From Linanthus parryae (Eukaryota; Streptophyta; Magnoliopsida; Ericales; Polemoniaceae): a DNA stretch of 64,000 nucleotides. The translations under genes and the position numbers were made by a program. The DNA lies in the NCBI GenBank assembly GCA_023055425.1, contig JALGPY010000005.1, positions 87,213,495 to 87,277,494 on the forward strand, in the 5' to 3' direction. Below are positions 54,590 through 64,000 of this stretch, in pieces; position 1 is the stretch's first letter, and each line of letters begins with the position of its first letter. The notes below the pieces were generated by a model, which was not told the DNA's origin, searched no databases, and saw only the letters and a program-made list of their open reading frames with translations.

Positions 54590-56797
54590 GTTAGGCTAGG
54601 GTCCAACATCTGGTTGCGGAAATCTCGGATCATGTGCCTATTGAAGCTTTATGGAACCTAAGAGCCTCTCCTAGACAAAGGAGACGTAGAAGATTTTTAT
54701 TTTGAAGCAATGTGGCTTCAGCACGAGGGGTGTAGGGATATCATCACGATAATTCGCAACAATCAGGTTCTTAGATTGAAGGCAGGTTAGACTCTTTGGC
54801 CTAGAATATTAAGGGATGGGAATCCTCTTCGTTCGGCAATGTGAAGAGAGAGTTAGCTCAACTCCGAGGCAGACTTCAGTTGATTTCTGATGGACCCCAG
54901 ACGTGAGAAGATCTTGCTGAGATGCTGATTATCAGGAATGATATTCTCTGAATCCTATCAAGGGAGGAGGAAATGTGGAGACAGCGTTCTAAGGAGACTT
55001 GGCTGCCGAAAGGGGATTAGAACAAGGTGTTATTTCATCGAAAAGATACTATTCGTAGAGCTTGGAACCATATTTTCAAGTCTGGAGGAAAAATCAGGCG
55101 TGTGGCAGGATGACCTGAATCAGGTTTTTTCTATTCTTGAGGACTATTACAGGGGTACTTTTAGCAGCACTAACCCCTCTAGACAGAATATGGAACCAAT
55201 TATGGGAGGAATTGAGGTGCTCGTATCTTTACAGCAACGAGCTCTTATGAATCAAGATTTTACTGCCGAGGACATCCGAGAGACAGTAGACAGTTAGCTC
55301 CGCTAAAATCTCCAGGCCCGGACGGATTCCCGGCTGTATTCTTTCAGAATAACGGGCAGATTGTGGGCCTGGATATTGAGTATACGTGTTTGGAGATTCT
55401 AAACAATGGAGCTGATATTTCCAGGTTTAATCATACTCTACTTGCTTTAATTCCTAAGGTTAAACAAGTAAGAATCCCAGTTGATTTGCATCCGATTATT
55501 TTATGTAACACGATTTACAAAATTGTTACAAAAACTATGGCTAACCGTTTGAAGATTATTCTAAGCTCTTTGAATTCCGAGAATTAGAGTGCTTTTGTGC
55601 CTAGAAGGCTTATTTCTGACAATACTGTTACTGCTTTTGAGCTTCTATATTCTATGAAGAATAGGAAGAAAGGGAAGAAAGGCTTTCATGCTCTCAAATT
55701 CGATATGAGCAACGCATATGATAGAATTGAATGGGATTTCTGCGAGATATCATGGAGAGAATGACGTTTGGGCTAAGGTGGATCGATTTAGTTATGAATT
55801 TTGTTTCCACGGCCACATAGAGTCTTCTCGTGAATGGGGAGACGCACGACCACATCGTCCCTCAGAGAGGACTTCGTCAAGGATGCCATTTATCCCCAAA
55901 TCTCTTTTTAATAGTGAGTGAAACTCTCTCACGGTGTTTATTCTTGCTGTGCAGGATGGCCGTCTCTCAGGGTTGTCAGCCTCTATAGGAGGACCTGTTG
56001 TCTCCCATCTTTTCTTTGCAGATGACATGTTACTTTTCACTAAAGCAACGCCAGAAGAGATTGAAGTTCTTCGACATATTCTTCATCTCTACGAAGAGGC
56101 TTCAGGCCAAGTTCTAAATTTTTATAATCATCGGTGGTTTTTTCAGATAATGTGAGCCAGTCAGACAAACAGAGTCTCAGTCAACTCTGTGGAATTCAAT
56201 TGGTAAACGAACATGACAGCTATTTGGGTTTACCCACAAATACTTTAGGAGTTCCTCTATTCTTGATGTGCAATTAAAATCGTCGGCACATGTATCATAC
56301 GCTTTTTGGAGTATCATTTCTGGTCGTGACCTTGTCAAAATAGGGTTATTTTGGAGGATCAGGGATGGATCTCAGGTTGTGCTTTTACAGAAATGTGGTT
56401 ACCAAGATTCAGCTCCTTTCGGCCCATCACGGTTTGTCTTCCAAATTCAGAAGAGATTATGGTGAATTTCTTTATAAACAGCCAAACCGGTAATTGGAAT
56501 GAAGAGGCTCTAGACATTTACTTTATTTTAGATGATATATAAGTTATTTTGTCCATTCCACTCTAAATTGAGCTTCAAGATGAATTTTCATTGCTTCACC
56601 CGGATGATGGAAACTACACGTTAGCTCCGGGTTTTAGGGCTCAACGAATTCGAACTACGGGTAATCCCTCTTATTCTCTTGGTGCGGTCAATAGATCTTG
56701 GTTACAAAAGCTTTGGAAGATGAAATTTCCCAAGAAAATCGTCTTTACTGATTGGAGACTATGGAATTAAGGTTTGCCAGTTGCTGCAAATCTGTCT
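54590..56797 (+). pseudogene. LINE (L1-type) ORF2, endonuclease end and RT
   Basis: It begins with the C-terminal endonuclease motif ISDHVPIEALWNLR (about 54622). The linker follows (FSILEDYYRGTFSS near 55125). RT includes SPGPDGFPAVFF (about 55308), FNHTLLALIPKVK, VDLHPIILCNTIYKI, AFVPRRLISDNTVTAFELL, FDMSNAYDRIEWDF, GLRQGCHLSP (about 55868), then FADDMLLFTKA near 56014-56045 (normally YADD/FADD). The start of the zf-RVT part, LWKMKFPKKIVFTDWRLW, lies near 56713-56767. The 5' part (ORF1 and most of the endonuclease) is missing. The frames are broken by many stops. It is interrupted by a Copia insertion at 56798. Confidence 0.85.
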
Positions 56798-57135
56798 TGT
56801 TATGACAAACCACCTCACGAACGAAGAACGAATAAAAGAAGAACACGAGTATTTTACGTGATTCACTAGCAAAATATTTGCTAACTACCTCCACGGCGGA
56901 AAAGCACTCTTTATTCACTTAAGAGGAACAATTAAAATGTTTTTGCATACCTAATAATGTGACTACTAGGTTCTTTATATAGTGCTAGGAAATCCCTAAA
57001 GTTTTCAAATCCAATTTGGAAACAACTTGTTTCCTAACTAATCCTCTGCTGCTTTTGACTTCCAATACTTTCCTAATCAAAGTTGGAAACAAAGTTTTTG
57101 GCCGCCTTTGACTAATTCAAGGCACCAACTCAACA
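56798..57135 (-). repeat. 3' LTR of the Tork-like Copia
   Basis: 338 bp. The PPT AAGGTGGAGATTTG (minus strand) directly precedes its TGTTGAG start at 57135. It holds an extra GTGACTAC-like insertion relative to the other LTR. Confidence 0.9.
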
Positions 57136-57149
57136 AATCTCCACCTTGA
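57136..57149 (-). other. Polypurine tract of the Tork-like Copia
   Basis: AAGGTGGAGATT on the minus strand, adjoining the 3' LTR. Confidence 0.75.
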
Positions 57150-57279
57150 CTTGAATTGTCTCGTCAACAGCAGCTGCTCCTCTTCTCGTAAATAAAAGCT
57201 ACGTCTTCTCCGCACCCGATTGTCTCTTGTCACAGAGACTCACTAGACCCCCACCGGGTCCGACATGCTCTGAAGGGCC

Positions 57280-57978
57280 TCACTGGCTCAAGATGTTGAG
57301 CAATTCCAGACAATGCTGTAACTTGCTCTCCGGAACTGGCTTGGTGAACATATCCGCGGGGTTGTCAGCAATCCCCACCTTCATCACCTTGATCCTGCTT
57401 TCACTTCTCAGAAATTGATACCTGACGTCAATATGTTTGGTCCTCTCATGATGAACCTGGTCCTTAGTCAAGCAAATTGCACTCAAGCTGTCACAATAGA
57501 CTATCGCCTTATCTTGACGTAGCCCTAGATTATTAACCATTCCCTTGAGCCACATTGCCTCCTTTACTGCTTCCGTTAGAGCCATATACTCCGCCTCCGT
57601 GGTGGACAAAGTCACCGTTGGCTGTAGCGTAGCCTTCCAACTCACAGCGGATGCTCCCAGAGAAAATACATAGCACGTCATTGATCTTATACTATCAACA
57701 TCCCCTGCATAGTCCGCATCCGAGAAACCAGCTACCAAGATGTCTTCATTAGCCCCATAACATAGTCCAATGTCTGACGTACCCTTAAGGTACCTGAATA
57801 TGTGCTTCACCGCATGCCAATGGTCCTTCTCTGGATGAGCCATAAAACGACTAACCACACTAACAACGAATGCTATGTCCGGTCGAGTACAGACCATGGC
57901 ATACATGAGGCTTCCAACTGCGCTAGCATATGGAACCTTGGACATGTACTCCTCCTCCTCAGTCTGAACGGTGTACAT
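57280..57978 (-). pseudogene. Copia RT C-terminus and RNase H
   Basis: A 232-codon frame reads KVPYASAVGSLMYAMVCTRP, DIAFVVSVVSRFM, RYLKGTSDIGLCYG, then RNase H with GFSDADYAGDVDSIRSMT, STTEAEYMALTEAVKEAMWL, YCDSLSAICLTKD, KHIDVRYQFLR and ADMFTKPVP. The catalytic acidic residues (DADYAGD, TEAEY, CDS) are kept. The frame ends at a natural stop just before the PPT. It is separated from the RT frame only by a short gap with stops (about 57979-58067). Confidence 0.9.
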
Positions 57979-58067
57979 TCCTAGTTGCTGTTAGTCGCCA
58001 TAGGAGTATCTATAGCTTTAGCTGATAACATCCCAAATCTGCTCAAGATCTTCTTGATATATCCCTG

Positions 58068-58781
58068 CTATGACAGGAAAAGCTTCTTCTTCTTCCTGTC
58101 TCTATAGATCTCAACTCCCAATATCTTTCGAGCAGCTCCTAGATCCTTCATTTCAAATTCCGCGCTAAGGGACCTCTTTAATTCTATGATGTTCTTGATA
58201 TCCCGAGTTGCAATAAGAATATCATCCACATACAGAACTAGGTAAATACGTGATCCACCATGCAACTCTTTGTGATACACGCAACAATCATACTCGCACT
58301 TGTGGTAACCAATCTTCAACATGAAGCTGTCAAACCTCTCGTACCATTGCCTCGGCGACTGCTTAAGTCCGTAGAGAGATCTCTTCAGCTTGCACACGTG
58401 GTTCTCTCTTCCGAGAACTTGGAACCCTTCCGGTTGGCTCATGTATATCTCTTCCTCCAACTCTCCGTGAAGGAAAGCTGTCTTGACATCCAATTTCTCA
58501 AGCTCTAGGTTGTGGTTTGCCACTAAAGCTAGTAACACTCGGATAGAAGTATGTCTGACCACCGGTGAGAAGATCTCGTTGTAGTCAACTCCCTCTTTCT
58601 GATTGAACCCTCTTGCAAGTAGCCTTGCCTTATACTTGATGCCCTCTCCAAATGCATATCCTTCCTTTCTTATGAAAACCCACTTGCAACTGACGATCTT
58701 CCTTCTCGCAGGCAGTTTAATAAGCTCCCAAGTCAAGTTCTTGCTAAGAGACTCCATCTCCTCCCTATTGCGGCAATCCAT
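58068..58781 (-). pseudogene. Copia reverse transcriptase
   Basis: A 237-codon frame with WELIKLPARRKIVSCKWVF, KARLLARGFNQKEGVDYNEI, FSPVVRHTSIRVLLAL, LDVKTAFLHGELEEEIYMSQ, LKRSLYGLKQSPRQWYERF and the catalytic LYVDDILIA (plus-strand 58208-58235). It is nearly complete for a Copia RT core and its key residues are present. A frameshift just upstream joins it to KWIAAIG-like sequence, so it is part of a broken polyprotein. Confidence 0.9.
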
Positions 58782-60139
58782 TTTGCTGACTCAGAACTAG
58801 ATATAGCAGCCTTGTAGGAGGATGGCTCGTCCTCTACCTCTTCTGCTACCTGTAATGCATATCCCACCATACCATCATCTCTATATCTCGCCGGAGGCTT
58901 TATGAATCTCCTTGGTCTTCCTTCAGCAATACTTTGATGAACCGGTTCCTCTGGTTCAGACGCATCTTCACGATCAGACTCTTCTGCTTCTTCCTCTTCT
59001 GCTTATGGCGGCGGTGTAGGGATTTTGGAATCCTTATGATCAGTAGGATCCGACTCTCCCTCCACCTTCTTCTTGGCACCTCCAAGATCCACCTCCACAG
59101 AGTTCTTCAACATATGATTCTCATCAAAGACTACACTTCTACTAAGTATAATCTTGTTGTCTGCCCATATCTTATATCCCTTCACACCTGTTTCGATTCC
59201 CATGAATACTCCCTTCTTAGCTCTTGGTTCTAGTTTGCCATCATCAATGTGATAATAGGCAACAAAACCAAAAACTCTCAAATCCGATTAATCCACTGCA
59301 TTACCGGACCAGACTTCCATAGGAATCTTGCATCCTATACCTGTGTGCGGGCTCCGATTTATGAGCTAGCATGCCATGGAAACTTCCTCACCCCAGAAAC
59401 CTCTAGAAAGACCTGCATTCGAAAGCATGCACCTTTCTTTCGCTCAAAGTGTATGATTCATTCTCTCGGCTACACCGTTCTGCTGCGGTGTGTGCCGAAC
59501 GGTGCGATGGCGTGCTATTCCCTGATCCTTGCAGAATCCATCAAACTCTGATGAACAAAATTCTAAGCCGTTGTCCGTGCGTAGCCTCTTCACCTTCTTT
59601 CCGACATGATTCTCTACTAGTGTCTTCTACTCCTTGAATCTTGCGAAGGCTTCACTCTTGTGCTTCATCACGAATATCCAAGTCATCATGGAGTAGTCGT
59701 CTATGATGCTTAGTAAATACCTGTACCCGCCAATCGCCTCAACTCTAGATGGACCCCAGCAGTCCGAATGGATATAATCAAGAGTACCTTTTGTTCTATG
59801 AACCGCCTTAGGGAACTTGCTACGCTGTAGCTTCCCATACACGCAGTGCTCACAAAACCCTAGGCTCTTGGGCGCATGCCCGGTGAGATAGCCTTTCTTG
59901 TGAAGTTCCTGCTTTCCACGTTCACTCATATGACCGAGCCTCATATGCCACAGCTTGGTTAGATCAGCTTTCTTAATCTCGGCTGAGACAACTCCAGCAG
60001 AACCTGTGATCGTCGAACCTTGCAACATGTACAAAGTCCCATTCTTGACTCCCCTGAGAATCACCTTATAACTCTTGCAGACTTGTAGATCTCCACCTTC
60101 ACCTTTGAAACTGTATCCCTTGCTCTCGAGTAGACTCAA
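58782..60139 (-). pseudogene. Copia GAG-pre-integrase, integrase and linker
   Basis: The frame 60139-59627 has LWHMRLGHMSERGKQELHKK and FCEHCVYGKLQR (HHCC), then DYIHSDCWGPSR and SIIDDYSMMTWIFVMKHKSE. After an in-frame TAG at 59627 it goes on with KRLRTDNGLEFCSSEFD, RHRTVRHTPQQNGVAERMN, a TGA, MLSNAGLSRGFWGEE, and further stops. 59281-59003 holds DLRVFGFVAYYHIDDGKLEP, KGVFMGIETGVKGYKIW and the E/D-rich linker. The catalytic D, D and E (about 60 residues after the second D) appear to be preserved. The damage here is mostly in-frame stops. Confidence 0.85.
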
Positions 60140-60184
60140 GGAGATCAGATTCTTCTTAATATGTGGTACATGCCTGACTTGATC

Positions 60185-61225
60185 TTAAGTACATAACTTC
60201 CCTTCATTCGTCTTCAATCTAACTGAGCCGCTCCCAATGACCTTACAGACGGCTCCGTTTGCCATGTAGACAGACCTTCCATCCGTTTGGTTGTACGTCG
60301 AGAATAGCTCCCTGTTAGAGAAAATATGATAGGAAACTTCGGAATCAAGGACCCACGCATCCTGAGAGTGCGTGACAACATCCGCCATTAGAACGAAATC
60401 ATCCTCAGACGAGTTACCTTGTTCTGCTACGACTGCGGATCCATTCTGCACCTGTTGAGCTCGTTTCGGGCAATCTCTCTTCCAGTTCCCCTTTTCCTTG
60501 CAAAAGGCACATACATCCTTGGGTAACTTAGAACCTGAGTACTGCTTCTTCTTTTTCTTCTTACCCTTCTCTCTTCCCCTCGTTGCCATCATTCCGGAAG
60601 CATGGTCCTCTATACCTGTGCCTGCACCCTTATGGGGCAGTTCCCTAGCATGGAGCGCCGATCTCACCTCCTCTAGGGATAAGTCATCCTTGTTCACAAT
60701 GAACGACTGCACGAAGTTCTCATATGATGGAGGTAACGAGATCAATAACAAAAGTGCAGCATCCTCATCCTCCACCTTCTCGCCAATATTATGCAAATCT
60801 AACAGAATTGTGTTCAATTGATCAAGATGGTCTTTGAGACATGTACCTTCAAGCATCTTCAGGGTGAAGAGCCTTTGCTTTAGCATCAACTTGCTAGTGA
60901 GACTCTTCTTCATGTAGAGACTCTCCAACTTGAGCCAGAGCATCGCTGCTTCCTTCTGATCTGCGATCTCGATGATCATGTCATCCGATAAGCACAACAT
61001 AATCGTTGTGTGTGCCTTCTCCTCCAATACCTTGAACTCCGATAATGCAACATTCATGCCTCCCTTGTCCGTGGTCAAAGGTGCCCACAAGCCTTGCGAT
61101 TTGAGAAAATCCTCCATCTTTATCTTCCACAGACTGAAGTTGTTCCCTCCTGTGAACCTGTCGATCTCCAACATCGATCCGAACATCATTCTTGGTGGGT
61201 CTTGAACCCTAGTCGTGTGCTCCAC
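60185..61225 (-). pseudogene. Copia gag and protease
   Basis: A 346-codon frame from ATG at 61225 (MEHTTRVQDPPRMMFGSMLE). It has the UBN2-type gag core (FTGGNNFSLWKIKMEDFLKS, LWLKLESLYMKKSLTSKLML, LLISLPPSYENFVQSF) and a zinc knuckle at about residues 238-251 (CAFCKEKGNWKRDC, His replaced by Asn). The protease site is AWVLDSEVSYHIF where DSGAS is expected, so the catalytic DSG is damaged. A TAA at 60185-60187 ends the frame, but DQVRHVPHIKKNLISLSLLE continues in the same frame. It resembles Tnt1/Tork gag. Confidence 0.9.
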
Positions 61226-61318
61226 CTAGATCGCAAAACCCTAGCTTTGATTTCACCAAGCTGTGAAACCATAGCTTTGCTCGGCCTTGATCTTGATCTT
61301 GAAACACCGTCAACCTTG

Positions 61319-61330
61319 GCTCTGATACCA
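61319..61330 (-). other. Primer-binding site of the Tork-like Copia
   Basis: GCTCTGATACCA (complement of TGGTATCAGAGC), three bases from the 5' LTR. Confidence 0.9.
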
Positions 61331-61333
61331 CTT

Positions 61334-61664
61334 TGTTATGACAAACCACCTCACGAACGAAGAACGAATAAAAGAAGAACATTAGAATTTACGTGGTTCG
61401 CTAGCAAAATATTTGCTAACTACCTCCACGGCGAAAAAGCACTCTTTATTTACTTAAGAGGAACAATTACAATGTTTTTGCATACCTAATACTACTAGGT
61501 TCTTCATATAGTGCTAGGAAATCCCTAGAGTTTCCAAATCCGATTTGGAAACAACTTGTTTCCTAACTAATCCTCTACTGCTTTTGACTTCCAATACATT
61601 CCTAATCAAAGTTGGAAACAAAGTGTTTGGCCGCATTTGAGTGATTCAAGGCACCAACTCAACA
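61334..61664 (-). repeat. 5' LTR of the Tork-like Copia
   Basis: 331 bp, the partner of 56798-57135, followed by TGTCT. In element orientation the sequence ends CATAACA before the PBS. Confidence 0.9.
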
Positions 61665-62272
61665 TGTCTCATAGGGGGTTGCTGTTGTGATGGACTGATA
61701 GAATTGTGAGAATCACATCGAGGATGAGGATCATTGTTTTATGTATTTCACCTTCGCTAGAAGTGTCTGGTTGACAGCGATGGGCAGTGAGTTTCGATTT
61801 CCAATTTCAGGTACTATAAGGGATTGGATTTCCAATTTCTTCACAACTCAATCTATGGACATGCGCGATAGATTCACGGAAGTCATTTGGGCAATATGAC
61901 GTAATCGTAATGATACAATTTTCAACTCTACCAGCCGCAACCCCGGTCAAGTTGCTCGATTCGGGTTAGAACATCTCAATTGGTTCAAGGAATCAGTGAT
62001 TTTTGGTTTTATTTGTGATGAAATGACGCCTCAAGCTACAGAGAAGGCGACTTGGACTCCTCCCCCTCCTAGGATAACAAACATCAATGTCAACGCGACT
62101 TAGGTTGAAGACGGAATAGCCACCGGAATTGGAATATGCGCTCGTGAAGAACAGGGAGGATTCATGGCCGGAAGTTTCAGAAGAGTCGCACGGCAGAGAT
62201 GACCTCTTGTGGTGGAAGTGGTGGCAATCAAAGAAGGGCTAAAGTTTGCAGAGGAGTTACTATTGGAATAGA
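61665..62272 (+). pseudogene. LINE ORF2, 3' part (zf-RVT, RNase H)
   Basis: It continues the LINE after the Copia insertion. Broken frames carry a zf-RVT end (HRGLLL, ESHRG-DHCFMYFT-like) near 61670-61770. Near 62075-62270 an RNase H-like part follows (NVNAT, EDGIATGIGICAREEQGGF, VVEVVAIKEGLKFAEELL). It ends at 62272 where the next LTR starts, so the LINE 3' end and poly(A) are not in the window. Confidence 0.75.
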
Positions 62273-63675
62273 TGCCCTAGAGGCAATCTTTCTTTAGTGA
62301 ACAACGTTTTTGGCTAGAACATTCATTGTATTATTTATGGAGATATTTAATATAATTAAGTCCTTAGATTAGAAATGAGTTTGTTTGTCTTAAATACGCC
62401 TATTCAATTATAATGATTAATTGGACGATCAACTATAAACTAGTATGGGGTATGATTGATATGGAGATATCACGATCCAACACATGGGTATGCATTAGGA
62501 GTAATTTCATACTAGATTGACCAACTTACGAGAAGGCTACATACATGTTATGTAAAGTCACAAGCGCTTCTCGTAGTGACAACTGTATTGTAATCCTTAG
62601 ACTTCAAGTCACTGGATCCTCTAGTTGTGGAGTATTGTGTTTTGATAGCATCAAACGCTACACAGTGACCGGGTAGCAAAAAAAAGGTGCATATCGGACA
62701 CAATAGGAAGCAAGCATAGAGATGGTAGTGATGTAGATAGAATTTTTCCCTCCCACATAACAAGAGCAAATATCCGTGGCCACTCGAGGGTTAGTTCTTA
62801 TAGAATTTCTGGCAAGACTAAGATAAATCAATATAGGATATTGATGTTATCTGCATGGATGAGACTATTCCCAGGATCGAGAAAATATGGATTGGATATA
62901 CGAGTGTGACATGTATGTCTCGTGTCCAATCCGGATATAGAGACAAAGGGATGAGACAATACTTGCACAAGGTTTATCGGATTACTGAATATTTCTATTA
63001 GTTTGGTAGCATGGATGTGTTGCTAGACACCGCTCCATGTTAGTAATCTTTACTACCAACTAAGTAGAAACGTATGAGGTCACACACCATATGGATTAAA
63101 CTAGACTTGGGAATTAAATAATATGATTAATTAATAGAAGGATCAATACGCAACTACTTGCAAACTTAGTAGGAATAATTTGCAATTTGGACTAGTCCAT
63201 GTATGTACAAGATTAGAAGAGGGGCTAATATGTAGTTAACAAAGAGTTGTTGGACTATATAAAGGATAATCCTAGCTTATTTTCTCAATTAATGCTCATA
63301 AAATACTTTGAGTAGGAGAGAACAAAGCAAGGAGATAGAGAGAGCACCACTAGGGCCAAACCGACCCCCCCCCCCTCATTGTCGTCGGCTTCAAGGAGGC
63401 ACACGGACTTGGGTGTTTTGTTGCGTGATTATTCTTCCTTCTTCCACCAATTGCTAGCACAAGGCGTGGAGGAATCTAGAGCTTGATCCTAGGTGTGGAC
63501 TTGCCGTAGAGACGCAAACAATATTTTGAGTTTGAAGTCAATCGAGGAAACAATCAAGGTACTTGATACTAAATTTTTTGCTATCGTTATGATATCTCTT
63601 CTTGTGATCCTTGGAGTGTCTTGTGCAGTTCTTATTATTGTTTTTACGCTACGTAATCTGTTACAAAACCCTACA
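62273..63675 (+). mobile_element. 5' LTR of an Angela-like Copia element
   Basis: 1403 bp, from TGCCCTAGAGGCAATC to AACCCTACA, followed by one base and the PBS. The start TGCCCTAGAGGCAAT is common in Angela-type Copia LTRs. Related, inverted LTR sequence is at 14449-15400. A C10 run lies near 63366. The 66-codon open frame at 63493-63693 crosses the LTR end and is unlikely to be a gene. The 3' LTR and target duplication are outside the window. Confidence 0.8.
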
Positions 63676-63676
63676 G

Positions 63677-63689
63677 TGGTATCAGAGCC
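63677..63689 (+). other. Primer-binding site (tRNA-iMet), Angela-like Copia
   Basis: TGGTATCAGAGCC, one base after the LTR end. Confidence 0.9.
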
Positions 63690-64000
63690 ATAGGTCGTAG
63701 AGAATAAGGTAGTTTATGTGTTACAATTTTTGTCTATTTACACTTTAATTGATATTTATCGCGTAAAATGGACAAATTAAGCATATTGATGCAATTTTGA
63801 ATATGATTCAAGCCATGTAAGATCTAATATTACATAGGATGTGAAATTTTGGATCAAGATAACTATGGTTAGGATGTGAAATTTCGGATCAAGAGAACTA
63901 TGGTTAGGAAACAAGTTGGGAAAAGAGGTTTTTCCAATTCGGAAACAACTAAACTTGGGAAACAAGGAATAAGTTGTTTTGGAAAACACTTCGTAAGAAG
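63690..64000 (+). other. Leader of the Angela-like Copia
   Basis: Untranslated leader with a 35 bp tandem duplication (63836-63870 and 63871-63905, AGGATGTGAAATTT start). Gag is expected beyond the window. Confidence 0.6.

Larger units (their letters stand above)
56798..61664 (-). mobile_element. Complete Tork-like Copia, TGTCT target duplication
   Basis: A 4867 bp minus-strand element with LTRs at 56798-57135 (338 bp) and 61334-61664 (331 bp). Plus-strand LTR ends are TGTTATGACAAACC and CCAACTCAACA. TGTCT lies at 56793-56797 and 61665-61669, an exact 5 bp duplication. The LTRs differ at many positions and by small indels, so the insertion is older than the one at 22571. Domain order on the minus strand is gag, protease, integrase, RT, RNase H, as in all Copia elements. 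It splits LINE ORF2. Confidence 0.95.

Noticed and set aside
63493..63693. 66-codon frame with a hydrophobic stretch (membrane-like peptide)
   Set aside because: It crosses the LTR end and the PBS of the Angela-like Copia, so it is probably fortuitous.

Overview
This 64 kb window looks like repeat-rich nuclear DNA from a flowering plant, probably a eudicot and probably heterochromatic. It contains Ty1/copia elements with PBS motifs matching the 3' end of plant initiator tRNA-Met (TGGTATCAGAGC), SIRE-type and Tat-type retroelements, plant L1-type LINEs with DUF4283-type ORF1 remnants, a Stowaway MITE and Helitron termini. I find no intact host protein gene. All retroelement reading frames carry stops or frameshifts.

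Layout. 1-2417 is a broken Copia element (family A). 2418-12769 is the most unusual part: a long inverted-repeat locus built from fragments of a gene for a SUVH-type SRA (5-methylcytosine-binding) domain. Its left arm carries the SRA region on the minus strand (3366-3990). The palindrome centre is near 4010. The right arm was expanded into about 26 tandem units of roughly 263 bp (about 4135-11055), with a higher-order A-A-B pattern in its distal half. The right arm ends with the C-terminal part of the SRA domain on the plus strand (11056-11450). A further SRA fragment that keeps its reading frame lies at 13224-13304. 13313-18490 holds a Copia gag fragment (family B), an inverted Angela-like LTR and a decayed SIRE-type gag-pol. 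18491-31352 is a Tat-like Gypsy element (gag only). It is split by a complete minus-strand Copia insertion at 22571-30163 with apparently identical 446 bp LTRs, GTATG target duplications and an eroded pol.

31353-37925 is bounded by a hAT-like terminal motif and contains a decayed minus-strand Copia fragment (32840-35700), LTR-like debris and a 42 bp minisatellite. 37926-41359 is mostly featureless, with one MITE. 41360-43645 is a second copy of Copia A with its 5' LTR, fused to a second Copia B fragment. 43646-50713 is the 3' half of a SIRE-type element: a lysine- and acid-rich extra ORF, a PPT and an LTR, plus a second diverged LTR. That ORF is split by a 3148 bp solo LTR (45205-48352) with CAGGT target duplications. 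50730-51517 is a minus-strand LINE ORF1 remnant. 51974-54525 holds a small Helitron and a four-copy AT-rich repeat containing a Stowaway MITE. 54590-62272 is a LINE ORF2 interrupted by a complete minus-strand Tork-like Copia (56798-61664, TGTCT target duplication). 62273 to the end is the 5' LTR, PBS and leader of a large Copia element that continues out of the window.

The parts do not form an operon or pathway. They record repeated nesting, and the one locus with a plausible current activity is the SRA-derived inverted repeat, which could yield hairpin RNA related to SUVH chromatin-silencing genes. That activity is inference. All alignments here were made by eye, so percentages and homology edges are approximate.
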